Part shown: positions 33,780 through 41,241 of the stretch, piece after piece
Layout of the letters: every line of letters starts with the position of its first letter
Numbering within the stretch: the stretch's first letter is position 1
DNA from: Pseudomonas serbica
Lineage (GTDB): Bacteria; Pseudomonadota; Gammaproteobacteria; Pseudomonadales; Pseudomonadaceae
Direction of reading: 5' to 3'
Assembly: GCF_028823535.1 (NCBI RefSeq)
Contig: NZ_JAQIYM010000014.1
Span: forward strand, 1 to 64,000
Length of the DNA: 64,000 bases
Notes under the pieces: model-generated
Told to the model about the DNA's origin: nothing
Databases searched by the model: none
Seen by the model: the letters and a program-made list of their open reading frames with translations, nothing else
Made by a program: the position numbers and the translations under genes

Positions 33780-35063
33780 ATGAACCCCGAAGACAACGCT
33801 CCATTGGCCGTGAGGCGAACGGAATCGATAAAATGCGACAACCTGCTGATCAACTATACAACGGAGTTCCGCCGTATCTGGGACAGCAGCGGCTCCAGGT
33901 CCAACCCCGCAGCCTTTTGGCGCCCTACACCCAACCCTGAGTTGTTGCCGGGCTATTTTCCCCTCGGCGATGTGGCCGCCACCGGACACCAGGACATCAA
34001 CGAGAAAAGAGTGGTGATGGTGGTCTGCGAGGGTGATCAGCAGAGTGGCGATAGCAGCAAGGGACTGGCACTCAAGCCTCCCATCGACTTTGAACAAGTC
34101 TGGAGAGATACAGGTTCAGGCGCCAAGGCGGACTGTTCGATATGGCGACCGATTCCTCCCGATGGATATGTTGCATTGGGTCAGGTTAGCTCGAATGGAC
34201 GAGACAGACCTTCGCTTAACAGCGTTCGTTGCGTCCGGGCAGATCTTGTCGTCCCATCATTCATCAGTGACTTGATCTGGAACGATAAGGGCAGCGGCGC
34301 CAAACAGAGCTTCAGTGCCTGGGGCATCTACCCTCCAAACGCACAGGCCGGCGAGATCTACTTCGCGCCAGGTACTTTCGTCGGTGTCGGTACTTATAAC
34401 AAACCCGCCACACACATCACTGCTTATTCATTGCGAATGCAGATCCCTCTGCAAGAAAGTCCCCCACCGGTGGCTCCGGTACTCTTGGGGAACGAACAAC
34501 CCTTAACTGCCGAACCGGCCAAAATCACCTACATTGCCAAACTGCCCTGGTTTACCGTCAGAGATCCCCAACTAAGACCTCTCGAGCAATTACACACATC
34601 ACCGTTTTACCGCCTGGAAAGAACGGACCAATATGTACTCATCGGATACGCCAACAACCAATACGCGGTGAGCCAGACCTTCAAGTGGTCAACAAACCGG
34701 CCACAGAGCACTGAGAGTCTGGAAGGGTTCTCCCGCGCCACCTCGATCGTGGTCGACGGCCAGTGGCCAGCGCGACAACCATCCTTATTCTCGGCGCGGC
34801 TGAACACGCGTTTTGCTCACACCGAACCCTCCGACAGTTGGAATGGGCCAGCAGCAGCAGAGGTGGTCACCATTGTTGCGAAAAACAAAACTGTTGCCGC
34901 TTACGAGTTGCAGAGTACCTACAGACTACTTCGCGCAAACAACACTCAAGTGCCCGCCGAAGTCAGTTACATCGATGGCAACAGCCTGTACCTGGCGGAA
35001 TATCCGCCCGCACCAGACATTGCAGCAGATAACTTGCCCGCCGCTATAGATACCGGCTCATGA
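33780..35063 (+). CDS. Vps62-related protein (DUF946)
   Basis: A 427-residue protein resembling Vps62/DUF946. I start it at the ATG at 33780, which has AGGA at proper distance; 33774 and 33720 are other starts. Three repeats occur in the first 240 residues, with the pattern IWxDxGSxxxxxxxxWRPxPxxGYxxLG (RIWDSSGSRS, QVWRDTGSGAKAD, LIWNDKGSGAKQS). The C-terminal half is unlike anything I recognise. No signal peptide or membrane segment is visible. The 3' end overlaps the convergent binding-protein gene by 20 bases. Codon use is less GC-biased than the neighbours, suggesting transfer. Function unknown. Confidence 0.75.
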   Translation: MNPEDNAPLAVRRTESIKCDNLLINYTTEFRRIWDSSGSRSNPAAFWRPTPNPELLPGYFPLGDVAATGHQDINEKRVVMVVCEGDQQSGDSSKGLALKPPIDFEQVWRDTGSGAKADCSIWRPIPPDGYVALGQVSSNGRDRPSLNSVRCVRADLVVPSFISDLIWNDKGSGAKQSFSAWGIYPPNAQAGEIYFAPGTFVGVGTYNKPATHITAYSLRMQIPLQESPPPVAPVLLGNEQPLTAEPAKITYIAKLPWFTVRDPQLRPLEQLHTSPFYRLERTDQYVLIGYANNQYAVSQTFKWSTNRPQSTESLEGFSRATSIVVDGQWPARQPSLFSARLNTRFAHTEPSDSWNGPAAAEVVTIVAKNKTVAAYELQSTYRLLRANNTQVPAEVSYIDGNSLYLAEYPPAPDIAADNLPAAIDTGS

Positions 35064-35799
35064 TCTCGTCGACCACACCGTCCTTGCGCATCTGATCCAG
35101 CGCAGCCTGTAATTTGGCGACGGTTGTCTCTGGCACGTTCTTGTTCAGCGCCAGGTACAGTTCGGCGCTGTTGAAACGCAACACGGTCTTTAACCCGTTG
35201 ACCCCGTCCTGGCGCGCCAGATAGCGCCCGGCCGGGTCACCGGTAGCCCACAGGTCAATCTGGCCATTGATCAGCTTCTTCGCATTATCCTGGTCGCGCA
35301 GCACCACGATGGGCTTGAGGCCCTGCTTGGCGAGTGTTTGCGCAATCGCATCGCCCTTGTACGCGCCGATCCTGTACTTTCGCGCGTCTTCCAGGGTTTC
35401 GAGGGTGATTTTGCTGTCGGCCTTGGCCAGCATGATCCAGTCGTCCGGACCAATTGGCCCGACCCATTTGAAAAGCTGCTCACGGTCTGGCAGACGCGCC
35501 ATCACGAATGCACCGTAACCGGGATTTTCCAGTGCCAGCTTGTAGACCCGTTCCCACGGAAAACGCAGGGTCAGGCTATAGGAGACGTCGGCACGCTTGA
35601 ACATTTCGCGGACGATGTCCACGGCGATGCCATTGATGTTCTCATCTTGAGCGAAGTTCTTGCCATTCTTGGCCATGTTGTAGGGCGGGAAGTTTTCCGT
35701 CAGCAGCACCAGGTCCGTGGTGGAGCTGCCTGCAGCGCGTGCACTACTGATGAGCAACAAGGAAGCGCTGGCGAGGACAAGAAGAATGCTTTTAAACAT
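35044..35799 (-). CDS. Extracellular solute-binding protein, family 3
   Basis: A 251-residue periplasmic protein. A signal peptide (about 1-22) is followed by the SBP_bac_3 fold: VLLTENFPPYNMAKNG (about 32-47), NGIAVDIVREMFKRADVSYS and LIDLWATGDPAGRYLARQ-like segments. No transporter genes adjoin it, so it is an orphan binding protein, as in the same place of the PAO1 map. The ligand is unknown; the weak ligand-pocket conservation argues against a simple amino-acid binder. Confidence 0.88.
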   Translation of the reverse strand: MFKSILLVLASASLLLISSARAAGSSTTDLVLLTENFPPYNMAKNGKNFAQDENINGIAVDIVREMFKRADVSYSLTLRFPWERVYKLALENPGYGAFVMARLPDREQLFKWVGPIGPDDWIMLAKADSKITLETLEDARKYRIGAYKGDAIAQTLAKQGLKPIVVLRDQDNAKKLINGQIDLWATGDPAGRYLARQDGVNGLKTVLRFNSAELYLALNKNVPETTVAKLQAALDQMRKDGVVDEIMSRYL

Positions 35800-35877
35800 G
35801 TCTGGCTACCGAAATCCATGGCGTACTCAAGAGTGCCCTGAGCCCGCCATGATGTCCACTGGCCTGTACCGGTTTGT

Positions 35878-36648
35878 TTAACGCATCACGATTCCGCGGT
35901 GGGCCATGTACGCCTTGGCTTCCTGCACGGTGTATTCGCCGAAGTGGAAAATACTCGCCGCCAACACCGCACTGGCGTGACCTTCGATGATGCCATCGGC
36001 CAGATGCTGCAGGTTGCCGACACCACCGGAGGCGATCACCGGAATACCCAGCGCGTCGCTGATGGCGCGGGTAACGCCCAGATCGAAACCATTTTTCATG
36101 CCGTCCTGGTCCATGCTGGTCAGCAGGATCTCACCGGCACCCAGGCCTTCCATCTTCTTCGCCCATTCAACGGCGTCGAGACCGGTTGGCTTGCGGCCAC
36201 CGTGGGTGAAAATCTCCCAGCGCGGGGTTTCGCCCGGCCCCGAGACCTTCTTCGCATCGATCGCGACCACGATGCATTGCGAACCGAAATGCTGCGCCGC
36301 TTCGCCGACGAATTCCGGGTTGAACACGGCCGCGGTATTGATCGAGACCTTGTCCGCACCGGCATTGAGCAGGTTGCGGATGTCCTGCACGGTACGCACG
36401 CCACCGCCCACGGTCAGCGGGATAAACACCTGGCTGGCCATGCGCTCGACGGTATGCAGGGTGGTATCGCGACCGTCGACGCTGGCGGTGATGTCGAGAA
36501 AGGTAATCTCGTCGGCACCTTGCTCGTCGTAGCGACGGGCGATTTCAACAGGGTCGCCCGCATCGCGGATGTTCTCGAACTTCACACCTTTGACGACCCG
36601 GCCGTTGTCCACGTCCAGGCAAGGGATGATGCGTTTGGCCAGCGCCAT
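35878..36648 (-). CDS. hisF: Imidazole glycerol phosphate synthase cyclase subunit
   Basis: A 256-residue TIM barrel that, with HisH, converts PRFAR and ammonia to imidazole glycerol phosphate and AICAR. The catalytic Asp11 is in RIIPCLDVDNGRVVKG, and the second Asp in LTSMDQDGMKNGFDLGV. Length is normal. It is the last gene of the hisB-hisH-DUF2164-hisA-hisF run. Confidence 0.97.
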   Translation of the reverse strand: MALAKRIIPCLDVDNGRVVKGVKFENIRDAGDPVEIARRYDEQGADEITFLDITASVDGRDTTLHTVERMASQVFIPLTVGGGVRTVQDIRNLLNAGADKVSINTAAVFNPEFVGEAAQHFGSQCIVVAIDAKKVSGPGETPRWEIFTHGGRKPTGLDAVEWAKKMEGLGAGEILLTSMDQDGMKNGFDLGVTRAISDALGIPVIASGGVGNLQHLADGIIEGHASAVLAASIFHFGEYTVQEAKAYMAHRGIVMR

Positions 36649-36657
36649 GGTCAGTCC

Positions 36658-37395
36658 TCAGCCTTTGTACGAATCGCAGAAAGCTTGCGCTTCAGCGACG
36701 TCGAGGGTGCCTTCGTAGATCGCACGGCCGGTAATGGCGCCGATGATGCCTGGCGCCTTGGCGTCGAGCAGCGTCTTGATATCACCCAGGTTGTGGATGC
36801 CGCCGGAAGCGATCACCGGGATCTTCGTGGCAGCAGCCAGCGCAGCGGTGAAAGGTACGTTGCAACCTTGCATCATGCCGTCTTTGGCGATGTCGGTATA
36901 AACGATCGCGGACACGCCATCGGCTTCGAACTGCTTGGCCAGGTCGATCACTTGAATGGTGCTGATTTCAGCCCAGCCGTCGGTGGCGACAAAGCCGTCC
37001 TTGGCGTCGAGACCCACGATCACCTTGCCTGGAAACGCGCGGCAGGCTTCGGCAACGAAGGCCGGATCTTTCACAGCCTTGGTGCCGATGATCACGTAGC
37101 TCACACCCGCCTTGACGTAGTGCTCGATGGTTTCCAGGGAGCGGATACCGCCGCCGATCTGGATCGGCAGGTTCGGGTAGCGCTTGGCAATCGCGGTGAC
37201 TACTTCGCCGTTGACCGGCTGGCCTTCGAACGCGCCGTTCAGGTCGACCAGATGCAGACGACGGCAACCGCCCTCCACCCACTTGGCAGCCATGCTCACC
37301 GGATCATCGGAAAACACCGTGGAATCTTCCATGCGGCCCTGGCGCAGACGAACACAGGCACCGTCTTTAAGATCGATAGCGGGAATAATCAGCAT
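36658..37395 (-). CDS. hisA: ProFAR isomerase HisA
   Basis: A 245-residue TIM-barrel isomerase of histidine biosynthesis. It starts at the ATG at 37395 (MLIIPAIDLKDGACVRLRQG) with AAGG upstream; the frame extends five codons more. Catalytic Asp8 in AIDLKDG and the second Asp in YTDIAKDGMMQG are present. It lies 9 bases before hisF. Confidence 0.97.
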   Translation of the reverse strand: MLIIPAIDLKDGACVRLRQGRMEDSTVFSDDPVSMAAKWVEGGCRRLHLVDLNGAFEGQPVNGEVVTAIAKRYPNLPIQIGGGIRSLETIEHYVKAGVSYVIIGTKAVKDPAFVAEACRAFPGKVIVGLDAKDGFVATDGWAEISTIQVIDLAKQFEADGVSAIVYTDIAKDGMMQGCNVPFTAALAAATKIPVIASGGIHNLGDIKTLLDAKAPGIIGAITGRAIYEGTLDVAEAQAFCDSYKG

Positions 37396-37436
37396 CTGGC
37401 AAACCTTCAAATTCGAATGTTAGCTTGGCTCGGAAA

Positions 37437-37694
37437 TCAGTTTTTCTCGAGCGCCCACAGGTCGCTTTCGATGCTTTCGAACCTCTCTTTGAGGTGCGCC
37501 TGCACATCGAAAATCGCCCTGTTGTAATAGTGCGGAGCAATTTCACGGGTAAACAGCTCAAGAATTTCAGCCGCCTCGAACAAACCGAGGTCGAGCTCGA
37601 AGCGATCTTCCATGAAACGCTTGATCTTGCTGTTGGCCTCGTTCTCCTGCTCGGGAGTGAGGGTCAGGATCGGCGGCTTCTTCTTGACGGCCAT
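37437..37694 (-). CDS. DUF2164 protein within the his operon
   Basis: An 85-residue protein of the DUF2164 family, rich in acidic and aromatic residues (KIKRFMEDRFELDLGLFEAAEILELF, in part). Function unknown. Its start directly abuts the hisH stop codon with no spacer, and it precedes hisA by 41 bases, so it is cotranscribed with histidine biosynthesis genes. A role linked to HisH/HisF or merely a hitchhiker cannot be decided from the sequence. Confidence 0.85.
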   Translation of the reverse strand: MAVKKKPPILTLTPEQENEANSKIKRFMEDRFELDLGLFEAAEILELFTREIAPHYYNRAIFDVQAHLKERFESIESDLWALEKN

Positions 37695-38333
37695 TTACCA
37701 GCGACCGTCCCACGCGGCGAAGTTCTGCAGCAACTGCAGGCCATGGGTATGGCTTTTCTCCGGGTGGAACTGCACGGCGAAACGCGAGCCTTCGGCCAGC
37801 GCTGCGGCAAAATCGACACCGTAGTGACCGCCACCGACCACCTGCCGGGCATTGCCGGCGGCGATGTAGTAGCTGTGCACGAAGTAGAAACGCGCCAGGT
37901 CCGGAATGTCATGCCACAGCGGATGACTGACCTTCTGCTTCACTTCGTTCCAGCCCATGTGCGGGACTTTCAGATGCTCGCCATCCTCGACGAGATCCTT
38001 GCCGAAGAACTTCACCTGGCCCGGGAACAGGCCGATGCAGTCGACGCCGTCATTCTCTTCACTGCGCTCGAGCAGGGCTTGCATGCCGACGCAGATGCCG
38101 AGGAACGGACGGTCCTGGCTGACTTCACGCACCAGCGAATCGAACCCCAGGCGACGGATCTCCGCCATGCAATCGCGGATCGCGCCAACACCGGGGAAAA
38201 CCACCCGGTCGGCTTCGCGAATCACGTTGGCATCGCTGGTGATCAGGACCTTGCCGGCACCGACGTGCTCGAGGGCCTTGGCCACCGAGTGCAGGTTGCC
38301 CATGCCGTAATCGATAACCGCGACTGTCTGCAT
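37695..38333 (-). CDS. hisH: Imidazole glycerol phosphate synthase glutaminase subunit
   Basis: A 212-residue class I glutamine amidotransferase that feeds ammonia to HisF. The nucleophile Cys is in LGICVGMQALLERSE (about 78-92), and the His-Glu pair in AVQFHPEKSHTHGLQLL. Its start overlaps the hisB stop (TAATG). Confidence 0.97.
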   Translation of the reverse strand: MQTVAVIDYGMGNLHSVAKALEHVGAGKVLITSDANVIREADRVVFPGVGAIRDCMAEIRRLGFDSLVREVSQDRPFLGICVGMQALLERSEENDGVDCIGLFPGQVKFFGKDLVEDGEHLKVPHMGWNEVKQKVSHPLWHDIPDLARFYFVHSYYIAAGNARQVVGGGHYGVDFAAALAEGSRFAVQFHPEKSHTHGLQLLQNFAAWDGRW

Positions 38334-38926
38334 TACAGGACGCCCTTGGTCGAAGGCATTTGTCCGGCCATGCGGTCATCGAGCTCCACAGCCATGCGCA
38401 GCGCGCGGCCGAAAGCCTTGAACACGGTTTCGATCTGGTGGTGGGTGTTGTGGCCACGCAGGTTGTCGATGTGCAGGGTGACGTTGGCGTGGTTGACGAA
38501 GCCCTGGAAAAATTCCTGGAACAGGTCAACGTCAAAGCCGCCGACGGTGGCACGGGTGTACGGAACATGCATCTGCAAGCCCGGGCGGCCAGAGAAGTCG
38601 ATCACCACGCGCGACAGCGCTTCATCGAGCGGCACGTAGGCGTGGCCGTAGCGACGGATGCCTTTCTTGTCGCCGATGGCTTTGGTGAATGCCTGGCCCA
38701 GGGTGATACCGACGTCTTCCACGGTGTGGTGGTCATCGATATGCAGGTCGCCTTTGCTGACGATATCCAGGTCGATCAGCCCGTGACGGGCGATCTGGTC
38801 CAGCATGTGCTCAAGAAAAGGAACACCGATATCAAATCGGGCCTTTCCGGTGCCATCCAGGTTGATCGAGGCTTTGATCTGGGTTTCCAGAGTGTCGCGC
38901 TCGACTGACGCCATACGTTCGGCCAT
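38333..38926 (-). CDS. hisB: Imidazoleglycerol-phosphate dehydratase
   Basis: A 197-residue monofunctional HisB of histidine biosynthesis. I use the ATG at 38926 (MAERMASVERDTLETQIK), which gives the same length as P. aeruginosa HisB; the frame extends 12 codons. Metal-binding histidine blocks: HIDDHHTVEDVGITLGQA (about 67-84) and NLRGHNTHHQIETVFKA (about 163-179). Confidence 0.96.
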   Translation of the reverse strand: MAERMASVERDTLETQIKASINLDGTGKARFDIGVPFLEHMLDQIARHGLIDLDIVSKGDLHIDDHHTVEDVGITLGQAFTKAIGDKKGIRRYGHAYVPLDEALSRVVIDFSGRPGLQMHVPYTRATVGGFDVDLFQEFFQGFVNHANVTLHIDNLRGHNTHHQIETVFKAFGRALRMAVELDDRMAGQMPSTKGVL

Positions 38927-39094
38927 CACCAGCTCCGCAAAATCATTGGGCGAAAAAGGCAACCATTATAGGGGCGCGGGCGCGAAACAGAAACACGAGA
39001 GGTGATATCGCTGACGGATAGAATCCCCAGTCGTCGGGGATAGACATGTCCATACAAGCCGGCATTCATTGCCAATGCACGGCGTTCGCCCCTT

Positions 39095-39173
39095 TGTAGG
39101 AGCTGGCTTGCCAGCGAAGGCGGCCTATCTAACAGACCGCGTCACATTGATCGCCAGCAAGCCGGCTCCTACA
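39095..39173. repeat. REP-type inverted repeat (GTAGGAGC family)
   Basis: TGTAGGAGCTGGCTTGCCAG and the inverse CAGCAAGCCGGCTCCTACA flank a short core between hisB and the MFS gene end. Related to 6421-6490 and 16829-16899. Confidence 0.85.
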
Positions 39174-39185
39174 GAGGGCTGGATG

Positions 39186-40850
39186 TCAGTGGAAGAGCAC
39201 CGCCGTTTTCTGCAACGTCACCCAGACACCCCATGCCAATGGAATACCCACCACCAGCCAGGCAGCAATCGCCAGAGGCCTGCTACCCGGCGCCGCTTTC
39301 CACTCCAGCGACGTGCTGGCGTCAGCCCCTTTGTCGTGACCCAGCGCCTGTTCGGCAGCCAGTTCCGCGTCGGTCATGAAGTACTTGTCAGCCACCGGAC
39401 GAACCAGCAGGTTGCACAGGAAACCCAGCACCAGCAGGCCCGCGAGGATGTACAGGGTGATGTCATAAGCCGCAGCACGCTCAACACCAATGCTCAGCTG
39501 ATACTCACGCAGATAGTTCACCAGCACCGGCCCCAACACGCCCGCCGCCGCCCACGCCGTCAGCAAACGCCCATGGATCGCGCCGACCATTTGCGTACCG
39601 AACAGGTCCGCGAGATACGCCGGAACAGTCGCAAAACCACCGCCGTACATCGACAGGATGATGCAGAACGCCGCCACGAACAGCGCAATGTTGCCCAGAT
39701 GGCCAAGGTTCGGGATCAACGCATACAGCGCGAAGCCCAAGGCAAAGAACACAAAATAGGTGTTTTTCCGGCCCAGGTAGTCGGAGAACGATGCCCAGAA
39801 GAACCGGCCACCGATGTTGAACAGGCTCAGCAGACCGGTGAATCCGGCGGCGATTGCTGCAATCGAAGCCAGTTGCGAAGCATCCAGTTGACCGAATGTC
39901 AGATCGTTGCCCAACAACTTGCCGGCAAACACCTCCTGCAACAGCGGCGAAGCCATGCCGAGGATGCCGATGCCCGCCGATACGTTGAGGCACAGCACCA
40001 GCCATACCAGGCGGAACTGTGGCGTTTTCCACGCCACATTCACATGCACATGACGATGGGTGATCATCGCGTTCGCGGCTTTTTTCGCCGGCGCCGTCCA
40101 GCCTTCAGGCTTCCAGCCGGTAGGCGGTACACGATAGGACAGCGCGCCGCCGATCATGAACACGAAATAGATCGCCGCCATGACCAGGAAGCTCTGCCAC
40201 ACGCCGACACTGGTCGGTGAAGCGAAGTGACTCATCAACGCTGCCGCCAATGGTGCACCGACCATCGCGCCCCCGCCGAACCCCATGATCGCCATGCCGG
40301 TCGCCATGCCGCGCTTGTCCGGGAACCACTTGATCAGGGTCGACACCGGCGAGATGTAACCCAGGCCCAGGCCGATACCGCCAATGACCCCGGAGCCGAT
40401 CCACATCAGCCAGATCTGGTGGGTATAGACCCCCAGCGCGGAAATCAGCAGGCCGCCGCACCAGCACAGCGCCGAGACGACACCCGCCTTGCGTGGTCCG
40501 GCGTGTTCCAGCCAGCCACCCCAGATGGCTGCCGAGCAACCCAGGAAGATGAAAAACAGCGTGTAGATCCAGCCGAGCATTGAAATCGGCCAGTCGCATT
40601 GCGAAGAAAAGACCTGGGCGATGAAGCTCATGTCCGGTGCACAAGCCACTGGGGCGGTGATGCCCAGCGCCTTGGACAGCGGCAACCAGAACACCGAAAA
40701 GCCGTAGGCCATGCCGATGCACAGATGGATGGCCAACGCGGCCGGTGGCACCAGCCACCGGTTGAAACCGGGCCTGGCGATGATGCGTTCCTTGGAAAGG
40801 AACGCGGTCTGGTCGGCCTGAAGGCCGTCCGCCGTGATACTCGTGGTCAT
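39186..40850 (-). CDS. MFS transporter, OFA (oxalate/formate antiporter) family
   Basis: A 554-residue 12-helix major facilitator of the OFA type. Characteristic parts are AIHLCIGMAYGFSVFWLPLS (about 37-56), GGIGLGLGYISPVSTLIKWF (about 157-176) and PDKRGMATGMAIMGFGGGA (about 177-195). An extra hydrophilic stretch between helices 1 and 2 (PVACAPDMSF...SSQCDWP) and a C-terminal extension occur. The substrate is a small carboxylate by family, not determined here. In the PAO1 map a similar transporter is found near hisB. Confidence 0.88.
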   Translation of the reverse strand: MTTSITADGLQADQTAFLSKERIIARPGFNRWLVPPAALAIHLCIGMAYGFSVFWLPLSKALGITAPVACAPDMSFIAQVFSSQCDWPISMLGWIYTLFFIFLGCSAAIWGGWLEHAGPRKAGVVSALCWCGGLLISALGVYTHQIWLMWIGSGVIGGIGLGLGYISPVSTLIKWFPDKRGMATGMAIMGFGGGAMVGAPLAAALMSHFASPTSVGVWQSFLVMAAIYFVFMIGGALSYRVPPTGWKPEGWTAPAKKAANAMITHRHVHVNVAWKTPQFRLVWLVLCLNVSAGIGILGMASPLLQEVFAGKLLGNDLTFGQLDASQLASIAAIAAGFTGLLSLFNIGGRFFWASFSDYLGRKNTYFVFFALGFALYALIPNLGHLGNIALFVAAFCIILSMYGGGFATVPAYLADLFGTQMVGAIHGRLLTAWAAAGVLGPVLVNYLREYQLSIGVERAAAYDITLYILAGLLVLGFLCNLLVRPVADKYFMTDAELAAEQALGHDKGADASTSLEWKAAPGSRPLAIAAWLVVGIPLAWGVWVTLQKTAVLFH

Positions 40851-41241
40851 TGTGTATCCCCCAATTATTATAAGGTTCGGCCAGCCACTCTCCGCCCTCA
40901 GCCTTTATGCACGCAGACATGACTGTTTTATTCAGGGAAAGCTCGTTTTATGCGACATCATGCCGCGCAGGGACGGACGAACAGAGGAAGGGTAGCATTT
41001 GCCAATGAGCAAAAAACCAAAGTGACATCACGTTTTCGATTTCCTACCCCTGAAGGAACCTCCCGTCCGGTCATGGTCGAACGGCTGAACAAGTTCTTCG
41101 GTACCGCGCCGAAATTGTAGGAAAAATTACTTTTTGCCTGGATGCTCGACACTCTGCCCTCGTGATCTGCCCGGTCGCTCGCGGTGGAGCGCTATACTCC
41201 CCGGCTAAATTTCGAATTCGACTAACTACAAGGACTCGCCC
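40851..41241. other. Intergenic region between MFS gene and asmA
   Basis: This 391-base region holds the divergent promoters of the transporter and asmA. A TATACT box lies at 41193-41198, 43 bases before asmA, without a clear -35. A TTATAATA on the minus strand near 40867-40874 may serve the transporter. Short open frames here lack ribosome sites and I do not believe they are genes. Confidence 0.5.

Noticed and set aside
40958..41152. 64-codon open frame in the MFS-asmA interval
   Set aside because: No ribosome site, no family features; probably promoter DNA.
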